From assembly GCF_017161425.1 (NCBI RefSeq), contig NZ_CP071057.1, positions 2,729,501-2,793,500 on the forward strand: a stretch of DNA of 64,000 bases, read 5' to 3'. Of the stretch, positions 41,431 to 51,455 are shown piece after piece. Numbering within the stretch: the stretch's first letter is position 1; every line of letters begins with the position of its first letter. The notes under the pieces were generated by a model, which saw only the letters and a list, made by a program, of their open reading frames with translations, did no database searches and was not told the origin of the DNA. The position numbers were made by a program, and so were the translations under genes. The DNA comes from Marinicauda algicola (GTDB lineage: Bacteria > Pseudomonadota > Alphaproteobacteria > Caulobacterales > Maricaulaceae).

Positions 41431-43912
41431 GAAAAGGGTGTCCGTGCGCCTGGCCGTCGTCGGCGGCCGTGAGGTGCGCGCCGAACTGCAGGGCATCGGC
41501 GATGCGGGCGAACAGGGCATGCGGCGCCTGTCGCGCGAGATGGATGCGGCGAACACGCGTGTCGCCGCCTTCTATCGCCGGCTCCAGATCGCCGCCGCCG
41601 CCGCTGCCGCTGCCTTCGTCGCGGGCGCGGCTGCCATGATCCGCTCAGGCCTTCAGGTCGTCGACGCACAGGCCAAGCTCGCCCAGTCGCTCGGGACCAC
41701 CGTCGAGAGCATTCAGGTTCTCGAACGCGCCGGTGAACTGGCCGGCGTCTCGATGTCCGGCATCGAGCAGGCGACCAAGGACCTCACCCGCCGCCTCAGC
41801 CAGGCGGCCGCCGGGACCGGTCCTGCCGTCGCGGCGCTCGAACGGCTCGGGCTCTCGGCCTCGGCCTTGCTTGCCCTGCCGCTAGATGAGCGTGTCGGTC
41901 GTATCAATCAGGCGATCGAAGACTTCGTGCCTGCAGCTGAGCGCGCGGCGGTGGCCGGTCAGCTGTTCGGCGAGGAAGGCAGCATCGCCATCTCCCGGAT
42001 CGACACGGCGACCCTCCGCCAGGCGACACAGGACGTTCGCGACTTCGGCGTGGTCGTGTCCGAACAGGACGCTGATCAGATCGAGCGGACGAACGATGCG
42101 ATCTCCCGCCTCGGTCTGATCTGGCGCGGGCTGTCGAACCAACTCGCCGTTGCCGCCGCCCCGGCTCTCGAAGCCGTCGCAGACGCGCTGGCGGCGATCT
42201 CCCGCACGACGGCTCCGCTTGGCCAGGGCATTCGGCTCCTGTTCGACAACATCGGCCGTCTGGCATCGATTGCTGCTGCCTTCGCCGCCTTCATCGCCGG
42301 GCGCTGGGTCGCCGGCATGGTTGTGGCCGCCGCCTCGGTTCGCGGTCTTGCCACCGCGCTGGTCTTCCTGCGCGGCGCGTTGATCCGAACCGGCATCGGC
42401 GCGCTCATCGTGGCAGCGGGTGAGCTGATCTACCAGTTCGGTCGCCTGGTGCAGGCGACCGGCGGCTTCGGCGCCGCGCTCGGCCTTCTGGGTGACGTGG
42501 CAGCCGAGGTCTGGGACAGGATCGGATTGCTGGCCGGCGTCCTGAAAGCGCTCATCGACGCCGCCTGGAGCGGCATTCAAGCGAGCATCGCCGACGCGCT
42601 GCAGGCGTCGCTCGAGGCCGTCGTCGCCTTCGGCAATCGCACCATCGGTGCGTTTCAGGGCGCTTTCGATGCGATGGTCGCCATCTGGAGCAACCTGCCT
42701 CGGGCGATCGGCGATCTGACGATCCAGGCGGCGAACGCGCTGGTCGCCGGGCTGGAGTCGATGCTGGGCGGCGCGGTCGACGGCATCAACGCGCTCCTCG
42801 AAGGCGTCAATGCGGGTCTGGCGGCGATCGGCATCGAGCGGGCCATCGAACTGGTGCCGGACGTCGATCTCGGCCGGATCGAGAACGAGTTTGCGGGCGC
42901 CGCGAGCCGGGCTGGCAATGCAGCGCGTGATGCCTTCGCCGCCGCGTTCGAGACCGATACCTTCGCGACGCCGGATTTTGATCTCTCGGCTTTCGCCGCG
43001 GATGCGCGCGCTGCCGCCGACAGTGCGCGAGAGACGGCGACGGCGCTGGGAGAGCTGGGAGGCGCGCCCCTCGCGTCCATCGCGGCGCTCCGGGAGGCCA
43101 TGGCGGGCGCAAACACAGAAATCGACAACGCAGCCGGCGCGACGGAGCGTCTTGATGAAGCCTTCGCAGCCATCGGCGGCGCCGGAGGCGATGCCGCAGG
43201 AGATGGCGAAGGCTCGGCCGGTTCCGCCGCACGCGCCGCGGAAGCAAGCCGCGCCGCTGGTGAGGCGGCGGCAACGGCGGCCACGCAGGCAGCAACCGGC
43301 TGGGCGGCGGTTCGCGAGGAGCTGTCCCGCTATGCCAGCGAGGCGATGGACTGGGGCAAGGGTCTCGGCAGCGCTCTCACCAGCGCCTTTCGCAGCGCCG
43401 AGGACGCCATCGCCAGCTTCGTGACCGGCGGCAAGATCGACTTCAAGGCGCTCGCCGACAGCATCCTCGCCGACATCACTCGCATCGCGGTTCGTTCCGC
43501 GATCCTCGGGCCTCTGGCCAATGCGCTCGGCGGAGGCGGCGGCGGACTGCTCGGCGGCTTGTTCGGCAGCGGAGGCGGGCTGTTTGCCGGCATCTTCCAT
43601 CAAGGCGGCGTCGCCGGGGGGCCCGCTCAGCAGCGGCTCGTCCCGGCATTCGCTTTTGCGGGTGCGCCGCGCTTCCACGACGGCGGTCTCGCGGGGCTTC
43701 GTGCCGACGAGGTGCCCGCGATCCTGCAGCGCGGTGAGATGGTGCTGTCACGGGCTCAGCTCGCCGCGATCGGCGCCGCACGCGAAACCCGGTCACCGGT
43801 CAACGTGGTGATGAACATCTCCACCCCGGACGCGGGCAGCTTTCGCTACGCCCAAGGGCAGATCGCCGCCGACGCCGCCCGCGCCATGGAGCGGGCGCGG
43901 CGTAATCTCTGA
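41423..43912 (+). CDS. phage tail tape measure protein
   Basis: An 829-residue protein, Ala/Gly rich, with several long hydrophobic stretches (near 52-70, 290-330) and coiled-coil-prone regions. The C-terminal part (ITRIAVRSAILGPLANALGG, then a Gly-rich run and FHQGGVAGG, FHDGGLAGLRADEVPAILQRGE) is the lambda-type tape-measure C-terminal signature. Its length sets tail length; by the usual 1.5 angstrom per residue a tail of about 125 nm is expected. It overlaps the chaperone-like frame by 8 bases. Intact. Confidence 0.9.
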   Translation: MAEKRVSVRLAVVGGREVRAELQGIGDAGEQGMRRLSREMDAANTRVAAFYRRLQIAAAAAAAAFVAGAAAMIRSGLQVVDAQAKLAQSLGTTVESIQVLERAGELAGVSMSGIEQATKDLTRRLSQAAAGTGPAVAALERLGLSASALLALPLDERVGRINQAIEDFVPAAERAAVAGQLFGEEGSIAISRIDTATLRQATQDVRDFGVVVSEQDADQIERTNDAISRLGLIWRGLSNQLAVAAAPALEAVADALAAISRTTAPLGQGIRLLFDNIGRLASIAAAFAAFIAGRWVAGMVVAAASVRGLATALVFLRGALIRTGIGALIVAAGELIYQFGRLVQATGGFGAALGLLGDVAAEVWDRIGLLAGVLKALIDAAWSGIQASIADALQASLEAVVAFGNRTIGAFQGAFDAMVAIWSNLPRAIGDLTIQAANALVAGLESMLGGAVDGINALLEGVNAGLAAIGIERAIELVPDVDLGRIENEFAGAASRAGNAARDAFAAAFETDTFATPDFDLSAFAADARAAADSARETATALGELGGAPLASIAALREAMAGANTEIDNAAGATERLDEAFAAIGGAGGDAAGDGEGSAGSAARAAEASRAAGEAAATAATQAATGWAAVREELSRYASEAMDWGKGLGSALTSAFRSAEDAIASFVTGGKIDFKALADSILADITRIAVRSAILGPLANALGGGGGGLLGGLFGSGGGLFAGIFHQGGVAGGPAQQRLVPAFAFAGAPRFHDGGLAGLRADEVPAILQRGEMVLSRAQLAAIGAARETRSPVNVVMNISTPDAGSFRYAQGQIAADAARAMERARRNL

Positions 43913-43923
43913 CGGATCGACAG

Positions 43924-44526
43924 ATGAGCGGCTTTCACGAAGTTCAGTTCCCGCCGGACATCTCCTACGGGGCGTCCGGCGGCCCCGGCTACTCGACCAC
44001 CGTGGTGACGACGGTTTCGGGACACGAGCGGCGCAACGCCAACTGGGCCGCCGCGCGGGGCAAATGGAACGTGGCGCACGGCCTGAAGAAACGCGATCAG
44101 GTGGCCGCCCTCATCGCCTTCTTTCGCGCGCGGCGCGGACGCGCCTACGGCTTCCGCTTCAAGGACTGGACCGACTACCAGGCGCTGGCCCAGCTGATCG
44201 GGCAAGGCGACGGCGCGACCAAGACGTTCCAGCTCGTGAAGACCTATGCCAGCGGCGGCGAGGTCGAGACACGGGTCATCACCAAGCCCGTTCCCGGAAC
44301 GGTGAAGATCTACCGCGACGGCGTCGAGGCGGTCTCGGGCTGGAGCGTCAACACGGCGACCGGGCTCGTGACCTTCAACGTTGCCCCCGCATCCGGCGTC
44401 CAGGTGACGGCGGACTTCGAGTTCGACGTGCCCGTCCGCTTCGACAGCGATCAGATGGACCTCACGATCGAAACCTATCAGCTCGGCAGTTGGGGCCAGA
44501 TCCCGGTGCTGGAGATCAGACCATGA
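43924..44526 (+). CDS. DUF2460 tail protein (GTA gp12-like distal tail protein)
   Basis: A 200-residue DUF2460 protein: FHEVQFPPDISYGASGGPGYS, SGHERRNANWAAARGKWNVA, FFRARRGRAYGFRFKDWTDY and the end PVRFDSDQMDL, YQLGSWGQIPVLEIRP. In the Rhodobacter gene transfer agent the homologue forms the distal tail ring. It follows the tape measure by 11 bases and overlaps the DUF2163 gene by ATGA. Confidence 0.92.
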   Translation: MSGFHEVQFPPDISYGASGGPGYSTTVVTTVSGHERRNANWAAARGKWNVAHGLKKRDQVAALIAFFRARRGRAYGFRFKDWTDYQALAQLIGQGDGATKTFQLVKTYASGGEVETRVITKPVPGTVKIYRDGVEAVSGWSVNTATGLVTFNVAPASGVQVTADFEFDVPVRFDSDQMDLTIETYQLGSWGQIPVLEIRP

Positions 44527-46133
44527 AATCGACTTCGGCAGCCCTCGCGGCGCATCTCGCCGGACCGGTGACGACGCTCGCCACCTGCTGGCGCATCTCG
44601 CGCTTGGACGGTAAGGAGTTCTTCTTCACCGACCACGACCGCGATCTGTCGTTCGAAGGCAAGGTCTACAAGGCGAGTTCCGGCTATTCGCGCACGGCCA
44701 TCGCCAACGATGCGAGCCTGAGCGTCGACAATCTCGACGTCGAGGGCGTCTTCGACAGCGCGTCAATCACCGAGGAGGAGCTGCGCGCGGGGCTCTTCGA
44801 TCAGGCCGAGGTGCGGATTTTCCTCGTCAACTGGGCGGACCCCGCCATGGGCGCTCTTCGGATGCGCCGCGGCTGGTTCGGCGAGGTCGTGCTGACCGAG
44901 CAGGGCATTTTCCGGACCGAACTGCGCGGCATGACCCAAGCGCTGCAGCAACGCATCGGCGAACTCTACAGCCCGGAATGCCGCGCCGATCTCGGAGATC
45001 ATCGCTGCAAGGTGCCGGTCAATCCGCCAGAGATCGCCCGGTCGACGGCGTACTCCGTCGGTGACGTGGTGCGCGTGCGCACGACCGGCACGCCGGTCAG
45101 CTTCGCGCTGCCGATCGTCAACGGCAGCTTCGAGGCGGATGGCGCCGGCGACGGCTCCAGCTTCACGCCCACCGGATGGACGAAGGTGTCCGGCGACTGG
45201 GACGTGCACGACGCTGGCAACGGCAGCCTGGCGCCTGCGGCCGGGAGCTTCTACCTGGAAGGCGGAAGCTCGGCATCGGGCGAGCTGACCCAATCAATCG
45301 ACCTCGTCGCATCGGGTCTGGATCCACTGCAGATCGACGCGGACGCCTACCGGCTGGACGCATCGGTGACCCGGGCGAATTCGTTTCCGGATGACTTGGG
45401 GCGGGTCGTCATCGAAGCGCTGGACGGCTCGTCGAACCTGCTCTCAACGCTTCTCGACACGGGCTTCGAGGTGATCCTGCCCGAAGACAGCTGGGTTCAG
45501 CGGGGCATCTCGATGGCCCAGCTGCCGGTGGGAACCAGATTTCTCCGCTTCCGGCTCCTCCACCAGCTCGCGGCCGGCAGCCAGTCGAACGCGGCCTTCG
45601 ACGCCGTCGTGGCGACGATCACGGACACGACGGCATCAGTACCGACTTCCGCGGATTTCGAGAACCGCGTCTATCGGTGCGTGACCGCCGGAACGACCGC
45701 GTCCGAGCCACCGAGTTTCGACACCAATGTCGGCGCGCAAACCGCCGATGGCGGTGCGGTCTTCGAGGCCGAGGAAGCCTGGAGCCGGTCGGGCATCGTG
45801 ACGGCAGTCACCGACCGGGCCGTCTTTAATGCCACGCTCGATGAACCGCGAGCGGTTGATGGCTGGTTTGCTGGCGGTGTGCTGACCTGGGAGACCGGCG
45901 CCAATGCCGGTCGCTCCATCGAGGTCAAGGGCTGGATCCAAGGCAGCGGGCGGATCGAGCTGTTCCTGCCATTGGGATACGCGATCTCATCCGGCGACGC
46001 CTTCCGCGTTCATCCCGGCTGCGACAAGCGGCTCGACACCTGCATCGACCGCTTCACCAACGTCCTGAACTTTCGAGGCGAACCCTACGTGCCGGGCCAG
46101 GATGCCATGATGAGCTATCCCGATGCACGCTGA
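44523..46133 (+). CDS. DUF2163 tail hub protein (GTA gp13-like) with inserted domain
   Basis: A 536-residue protein where the family is usually near 290. Residues 1-165 match DUF2163 (TCWRISRLDGKEFFFTDHDRD, YSPECRADLGDHRC) and the C-terminus matches the GTA type (HPGCDKRLDTCIDRF, NFRGEPYVPGQD). Between them, residues 195-368 hold an extra beta-sandwich-like module (VNGSFEADGAGD, GWTKVSGDWDVHD, YLEGGSSASGELTQSIDL) that looks like a carbohydrate-binding domain. It splits a common phage module whose halves are YSVGDVVRVRTTG and YRCVTAGTTASEPPSFD. The start at 44523 overlaps the previous stop. Confidence 0.88.
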   Translation: MKSTSAALAAHLAGPVTTLATCWRISRLDGKEFFFTDHDRDLSFEGKVYKASSGYSRTAIANDASLSVDNLDVEGVFDSASITEEELRAGLFDQAEVRIFLVNWADPAMGALRMRRGWFGEVVLTEQGIFRTELRGMTQALQQRIGELYSPECRADLGDHRCKVPVNPPEIARSTAYSVGDVVRVRTTGTPVSFALPIVNGSFEADGAGDGSSFTPTGWTKVSGDWDVHDAGNGSLAPAAGSFYLEGGSSASGELTQSIDLVASGLDPLQIDADAYRLDASVTRANSFPDDLGRVVIEALDGSSNLLSTLLDTGFEVILPEDSWVQRGISMAQLPVGTRFLRFRLLHQLAAGSQSNAAFDAVVATITDTTASVPTSADFENRVYRCVTAGTTASEPPSFDTNVGAQTADGGAVFEAEEAWSRSGIVTAVTDRAVFNATLDEPRAVDGWFAGGVLTWETGANAGRSIEVKGWIQGSGRIELFLPLGYAISSGDAFRVHPGCDKRLDTCIDRFTNVLNFRGEPYVPGQDAMMSYPDAR

Positions 46134-46587
46134 CCGCCCACCATCAGCGACCGCCACCGCGATCGGGGATCTGGCCGATGCGATTGTCGCCGAGGCGCGG
46201 ACCTGGCTGGGCGTTCCCTGGCGGCACCAGGGGCGCAGCCGCGCCGGTGTTGATTGCGCGGGGCTCGTGGTCCTTGTCGCGCGGGCGCTCGAACTCGCCG
46301 ACCACGACAGCACGGCCTATGGGCGCCGCGCGCAGGGACAGGGCTTCGTCGAGCACTTTCGCGGGCACATGGACGGCATTGCCGTCACACAAGCGAAGCC
46401 CGGTGACGTCCTCGTCTTCGCTGATCAGGCTTATCCCTGCCATTGCGGCTTTTTGACGGAACGGCTCGGACGGCCGCATCTCCTGCACGCGCACGCCACG
46501 CGCAGGCAGGTGATCGAGGAACCCTATGCCGGCGAATGGCCGGCCAAGATCAAGTTCGCGTTTCGCTTTCGCTCTCCCGGATCCTGA
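46123..46587 (+). CDS. NlpC/P60 tail peptidase (GTA gp14-like)
   Basis: A 154-residue cysteine peptidase of the phage tail: Cys45 in RAGVDCAGLVV and His107 in AYPCHCGFL make up the active site. GTA gp14 homologues help the tail tip cross peptidoglycan. It overlaps DUF2163 by 11 bases. Intact and of normal length. Confidence 0.9.
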   Translation: MHADRPPSATATAIGDLADAIVAEARTWLGVPWRHQGRSRAGVDCAGLVVLVARALELADHDSTAYGRRAQGQGFVEHFRGHMDGIAVTQAKPGDVLVFADQAYPCHCGFLTERLGRPHLLHAHATRRQVIEEPYAGEWPAKIKFAFRFRSPGS

Positions 46588-46653
46588 CCTCGGGACTTTG
46601 TGTGTCGCGTTCTCGGACGCGAAACCGGTCCCCACTTTCGCTGAGAACGCTCA

Positions 46654-49600
46654 ATGGCCATCCTCGTCGCAGTGGGCGGAGCCGCGCTCGGCTCCGCGGT
46701 CGGCCTCGGCTGGCAAGCCGGCTGGCTCGTCGGCTCGGTGGTCGGCAGCCTCTTGTTTCCCGCCAAGGGGCAGAACGTCACCACCGAAGGCCCCCGACTC
46801 GGAGACCTGACCGTTTCCTCGTCCGCCTATGGCGCATCGATCGCCATCGGCTACGGCACCTTGCGCATGGCCGGCAACATGATCTGGTCCTCCGGCATCC
46901 GTGAGCAGCAGAACGTCACCCGGACCCGCTCGGGCGGCAAGGGCGGCGGCGGAGCCACCCAGACCTCGGTCACGTATTCCTACTTCGCGTCCTTCGCGCT
47001 CAGCTTCGGCGAAGGGCCGGCCGAGGACGTGCTTCGGATTTGGGCGGACGGCAAACTCATCTACGACAAGACCGGCGCGAGCCCCGACGTCGCCAAACCG
47101 GATCTCAAGTTCCGTTTCCATTCCGGGGCGGAGGATCAGCTGGCCGATCCGCTGATCGAAATGCACGTCGGCGCGGGCCGTGCACCCGCCCATCGGGGTC
47201 TCGCCACCATCGTCTTCGAAGACCTGGCGCTCGCGGACTTCGGGAACCGCATCCCGAACATCACGGCCGAGATCACCTACCAGCGGGCGGCTCAGCAGCC
47301 CTACCAGCTGCTCGATTTCATCACGACGGGCGAAGGCGGATATTTCGGCACCTACCAGATCGACGACCTGGCCGTCGATTGGCGGCGCGGATACGGCTAC
47401 TTCCTGGACAGCGACGTCAACGCCGCCGATGCCGGAATCCGCCGCTTCAGTCTCCGGACCATGAAAGAAGACCGCCAGGCGCGGATGACTGACATCACGG
47501 GCGTCGCGCCGAACAACTTCCCGAGCACGCTGTTCTGCGGCGAGGACGGTCACCTCTATGTCGTGACAGGATCGAGCAACTCACGCCCGATCCTGCGCAT
47601 CGAACCGAACGCCCTCAAGGAAGTCGGCCGCTTTGGCTCCACCAGCAGCGGCCTGACCAATTCGACCCTGCGGTTCGTCGCCACGACGTGGATGGGGATG
47701 GTCTCCGCTTACAGCCCCTCTGGCCGGGTCGACTTCGTTCTAACCGGATCGCTCTTCGACGATGTCGGACTCATCCGCGCCGACACCATGAGCTATGTCT
47801 GGGGCGCCGGGCAAAGCGTCACGGAGCCTCGCGTTCGGGGCGTCATTGGTGGTGCGGTCGGAGAAGGTTTCGGGGATGGCTGGATCCTCGGCAGCGGGAC
47901 GAGCACGAACCATGGAAGCCTCGGCCTCTATCGCCTGCGGGTCTCCGCGCTGGCAGGGTACGACGGTCTCACCGGCCAATCCCTCGGCGTCACCTTCGAG
48001 AAGGTTGCCACCTTCGCAGCCTCGGATGTCGAGAGCGGCGCCACCGGCTTCTACGGCAGCGCGGGCGGGCTCACCTACGACACGACCGACGACAGCGTCA
48101 TCTTTCAGGCGCGCATCTCGAACGGGGGCTCGGCCGGGACGATCTTCACGATCAAGTGGCGCGCAGACACCGGCATCGTCTGGAAAACGGTCGTTCCGAT
48201 CCAGATCAACTACGAGGGGCCTTACTTCGGCCAGAGCCGGTTGCGCGGGCAGCGTTGGACGCTGATGCGGGGCACGCGCGTCATTCAGCTCGACACCGCC
48301 ACCGGCGCTCTCGTTCTCAATGAGATCTGGCCGGGTGCGGTCAGCGAAGGCGGCGCTCAGGTTTACGATGCCGTCACCGACACGCATCTGGTGCGTGGTA
48401 GCCAGGGCTGGGCGAAGCTCTTCCTCAATCGCGGCGGCGGTGGTGGAGAGACTCTCTCCAGCATCGTCTCAGACCTTTGCGCCCGTGCCGGCCTCGGTCT
48501 GTCCGATATCGACGTCGCCGATCTCGGGGCGACGGTTCCCGGTTATGTTATCGGGCGGCAGACCAGCGTGCGGGGCGCCATCGAGCCGCTGGCACAGGCC
48601 TATTTCTTCGACGCTGCGGAAAGCGACGATGCCCTGCGGTTCCGGACGCGGGGACGACCGCCCGCTGCGACCATCGATGCGGATCTTCTGCTGCCGCTGG
48701 ATGAGCGGACCGGCGAGAGCTGGCGTGAGCGTCGCACGCAGGAGGTCGAGCTGCCGGAACGGGTCAGCGTCGTCTACATGGACGCGCAAGCCGACTACCA
48801 GCAGGGCACGCAGAGCGAAAAGCGCACCTCCCTGCCGCTGCCGACCATGCATTCGCGCAACCAGTCCAGCGTGGAGCTGGCCCTTGCGCTTGATGCGACG
48901 ACGGCCAAGCAGATCGCAGCCAAGACGCTCTACAGCGCGTGGATCGAACGCAGCGCTTACGAAGCAGAGCTGCCGGCCGACTGGCTGCGCCTAGATCCCA
49001 CCGATGTCGTGGACGTGGTCTTTGCCTCGGGCTCGACCTTCCGGACCCGCATCACCCGCCTTGATGTCGGCGCCGATTTCTCGCTCGCCGTGAAAGGGGT
49101 TTCGGAGGCTGCCGCCACCTACGTCTCCAACGTGGCTGCGGATGGCGGCTCCGGCAAACCGGTCCAAATCGTCGGCAGTCAGGCCGCCACGCGGCTGATC
49201 CTGCCGGACTTGTCCCTGCTGCGCGATACCGATGACACCGGCGGGTCGGGGTCGCGGATCTACTACCTCATGGGCGGCTTCGGAGGTGCGGGATGGCCCG
49301 GTGCCTCTCTCTACCGCAGCGCCGACGGCACGGCGTGGGCACAGGTCGGGCGATCCCTGAGCGAGGCGGCCTGGGGCGCCACGGCAAATGCCCTCGGCAC
49401 GCCGACATCCCCGTTCGCGACCGATGAGACGAATAGCCTGACGGTGTTCATGACTACCGGCGGCGAACGGCTGGAGAGCGTCACGCAGGACTCGATGCTC
49501 AGCGGCGCCAACGCGGCCCTCGTCCTCAAGGCCAACGGCGAGCCCGAGATCATCCAGTTCCGCGACGTGACGCTGAACCCGGACGGCTCATACACCCTGT

Positions 49601-50157
49601 CCGGGCTCTTGCGTGGCCGACGTGGCACCGATGTCTTCGTGGACGGGCACGAGGCCGGCGAGTTGTTTGTCCTCCTCGACCCCGACGATGTCGAGACCAT
49701 GGTCACCTCGCTCGGCGATCTCGATCTCTCCCGGTCCTGGAGGGCGGTCGACTTCGGCACGATCTTCGAGGATGCGGAAACGTTGATCGCTAGCCACACC
49801 GGCCGAGACCTCAAGCCCTACGCGCCCTGGAACGTGCAGGCGGCTCTGACCGGCAGTCCGGCCAACATCAGCCTTTCATGGGTCCGGCGGACCCGGATCG
49901 GTGGCGAGTTGAAGGACGGCACCGGCCTCGTACCGCTCGGCGAGACCTCCGAGGCCTACGAGATCGACATCCTCTCCACCCCGGGCGGCGCGGTGAAGCG
50001 GACGCTCAACGCGACGAGCCCGAGCGTCGTCTACGCCAATGCCGAGATTCTCGCCGACTTCGGTGTCGTCCCGTCGTCCCTGACCGTCGCCGTCTACCAG
50101 GTCAGCGCCGTCGCGGGCCGCGGCTTCCCGCGCACCGTCACTTTGGAGATCAACTGA
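46654..50157 (+). CDS. large tail hub / host-specificity protein (GTA gp15-like)
   Basis: A 1167-residue tail-tip protein. The N-terminus has hydrophobic glycine-rich stretches (residues 2-36), then GTA/TIM-barrel-like and phage-tail_3 regions (LGDLTVSSSAYGASIAIGYG, IWADGKLIYDKTG, FEDLALADFGNRIPNITAEI). The middle (residues 250-600) contains a beta-propeller-like part rich in Gly/Ser. Near 980-1030 is TLNPDGSYTLSGLLRGRRGTD, typical of GTA gp15. The C-terminus probably binds the fibre. It is 66 bases after the peptidase gene and ends with a TGATG overlap. Confidence 0.88.
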   Translation: MAILVAVGGAALGSAVGLGWQAGWLVGSVVGSLLFPAKGQNVTTEGPRLGDLTVSSSAYGASIAIGYGTLRMAGNMIWSSGIREQQNVTRTRSGGKGGGGATQTSVTYSYFASFALSFGEGPAEDVLRIWADGKLIYDKTGASPDVAKPDLKFRFHSGAEDQLADPLIEMHVGAGRAPAHRGLATIVFEDLALADFGNRIPNITAEITYQRAAQQPYQLLDFITTGEGGYFGTYQIDDLAVDWRRGYGYFLDSDVNAADAGIRRFSLRTMKEDRQARMTDITGVAPNNFPSTLFCGEDGHLYVVTGSSNSRPILRIEPNALKEVGRFGSTSSGLTNSTLRFVATTWMGMVSAYSPSGRVDFVLTGSLFDDVGLIRADTMSYVWGAGQSVTEPRVRGVIGGAVGEGFGDGWILGSGTSTNHGSLGLYRLRVSALAGYDGLTGQSLGVTFEKVATFAASDVESGATGFYGSAGGLTYDTTDDSVIFQARISNGGSAGTIFTIKWRADTGIVWKTVVPIQINYEGPYFGQSRLRGQRWTLMRGTRVIQLDTATGALVLNEIWPGAVSEGGAQVYDAVTDTHLVRGSQGWAKLFLNRGGGGGETLSSIVSDLCARAGLGLSDIDVADLGATVPGYVIGRQTSVRGAIEPLAQAYFFDAAESDDALRFRTRGRPPAATIDADLLLPLDERTGESWRERRTQEVELPERVSVVYMDAQADYQQGTQSEKRTSLPLPTMHSRNQSSVELALALDATTAKQIAAKTLYSAWIERSAYEAELPADWLRLDPTDVVDVVFASGSTFRTRITRLDVGADFSLAVKGVSEAAATYVSNVAADGGSGKPVQIVGSQAATRLILPDLSLLRDTDDTGGSGSRIYYLMGGFGGAGWPGASLYRSADGTAWAQVGRSLSEAAWGATANALGTPTSPFATDETNSLTVFMTTGGERLESVTQDSMLSGANAALVLKANGEPEIIQFRDVTLNPDGSYTLSGLLRGRRGTDVFVDGHEAGELFVLLDPDDVETMVTSLGDLDLSRSWRAVDFGTIFEDAETLIASHTGRDLKPYAPWNVQAALTGSPANISLSWVRRTRIGGELKDGTGLVPLGETSEAYEIDILSTPGGAVKRTLNATSPSVVYANAEILADFGVVPSSLTVAVYQVSAVAGRGFPRTVTLEIN

Positions 50158-51437
50158 TGCCCAGCCCCAATCTGGCCGTGACCCATGTCGCGGCCGCCCA
50201 GAACCAGAAAGAGGTCACGATCAACGACGCAGTCGATGCCCTCGACAACGCCATGAATCGGGCACTGTCGGTGGCGATGGCCGACGCCAATCTGACGCTG
50301 ACTGGCACCCAAGCCAACCGTAACGGCCTGATCGTCCTCACCGGCACGCTGACAGCCTCCCGGACCCTGACGCTGCCCGCCAATCACCGGCGGCTCGCGA
50401 TCCGAAACGCCACCAATGGCGGCCAGGACGTTCGCGCCAAATATGCGGGCTCCGGCGCGGAGGTCGTCATCGTTCCGGGCGCGACGGTGCTGGTTCAGGG
50501 CAATGGCGGCGATCTCTACGGTGTCGGCGGTGGCGCTGGCGCATTGGGTGATCTCACCGACGTCTCCATCGCCGGCGCCGCCAATGGCGACGTGCTCCAG
50601 TTCGACGGAGCCGCGTGGGGCGCCACAGGTGTCGGCGTCTACAACCGCGCTCTGCTGCCCTTCCGGGGCGCGCTGCTGCGACGCTCGACCAATTTCAGCG
50701 TCGCGACGACCGGCGTCTACGTCGCCGTGCCATGGCAAACCGCCGAGTACGACAGCGACGCATTCTGGGATGCCGGACAGCCCTCCCGCCTGACCATTCC
50801 CGCCGGGGTGACGAAGGTCCGGATCGTCGGCAACATCGAGTGGCAGACCTCGCCGACCAGTCAGCTGGTCGAGGTGCGCAAGAACGGAAACAGCGTGCCG
50901 GGCGGCGGCGCCGTCATCGTCCGCGGCGACAGCGGCTACTCCAACCAGATGCGCAACCTGTCGAGCGCCGTCCTGCCGGTATCGGCGGGTGACTGGTTCG
51001 AGCTGGCCGTCTATGTCGGCACTGCCGGGGAGCTGCGTGGCCTCGAGCGCACGTGGCTTGCGATCGAGGTTGTCGAGACCGCGGATGCGGCCGATCCCCC
51101 GGCCGACATCAGCGGCTACAAGGCCGGGCAGCCGGCAGCGGACGAGGTGATCGCACGGGTCCCAGTGGCGCGGCGCACCCGGCTGAAGATCGATCTTGCC
51201 GGAAGCCATGCCAGCGCCGAGGCCGCGGCAACCGCGAGTGCGGATTTCGATATCCGGGTCGATGGCGTGAGCAGCGCCACCATGCGCTTCGCCGCCGCCG
51301 CTACGAGCGCCACCTTCATCGCCGCCAGCGACACAGTGCTGGAGCCCGGCCAGGTGCTCAGCGTGGTCGCGCCATCGACACCCGACGCCACGCTCGCCGG
51401 GATCGGGTTCACGCTGGCCGGCTCGCTGGTCCTCTGA
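50157..51437 (+). CDS. tail fibre / tip-attached protein with DUF2793-like N-terminus
   Basis: A 426-residue protein. The N-terminal LAVTHVAAAQNQKEVTINDAV resembles the start of DUF2793 proteins found at GTA and prophage tails. After that come beta-rich, Ala/Gly/Thr segments (TASRTLTLPANHRRLAIRN, YDSDAFWDAGQPSRLTIP) and a C-terminal repeat-like part. The start shares one base with the previous stop. It is probably a fibre or receptor-binding protein attached to the hub. Confidence 0.75.
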   Translation: MPSPNLAVTHVAAAQNQKEVTINDAVDALDNAMNRALSVAMADANLTLTGTQANRNGLIVLTGTLTASRTLTLPANHRRLAIRNATNGGQDVRAKYAGSGAEVVIVPGATVLVQGNGGDLYGVGGGAGALGDLTDVSIAGAANGDVLQFDGAAWGATGVGVYNRALLPFRGALLRRSTNFSVATTGVYVAVPWQTAEYDSDAFWDAGQPSRLTIPAGVTKVRIVGNIEWQTSPTSQLVEVRKNGNSVPGGGAVIVRGDSGYSNQMRNLSSAVLPVSAGDWFELAVYVGTAGELRGLERTWLAIEVVETADAADPPADISGYKAGQPAADEVIARVPVARRTRLKIDLAGSHASAEAAATASADFDIRVDGVSSATMRFAAAATSATFIAASDTVLEPGQVLSVVAPSTPDATLAGIGFTLAGSLVL

Positions 51438-51455
51438 TCACTCCCGGATTGCGTC

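Noticed and set aside
44064-44522. Upstream extension of the DUF2163 frame
   Set aside because: It overlaps the DUF2460 gene in another frame and is Arg-rich nonsense; the ATG at 44523 overlaps the previous stop and starts the family domain.
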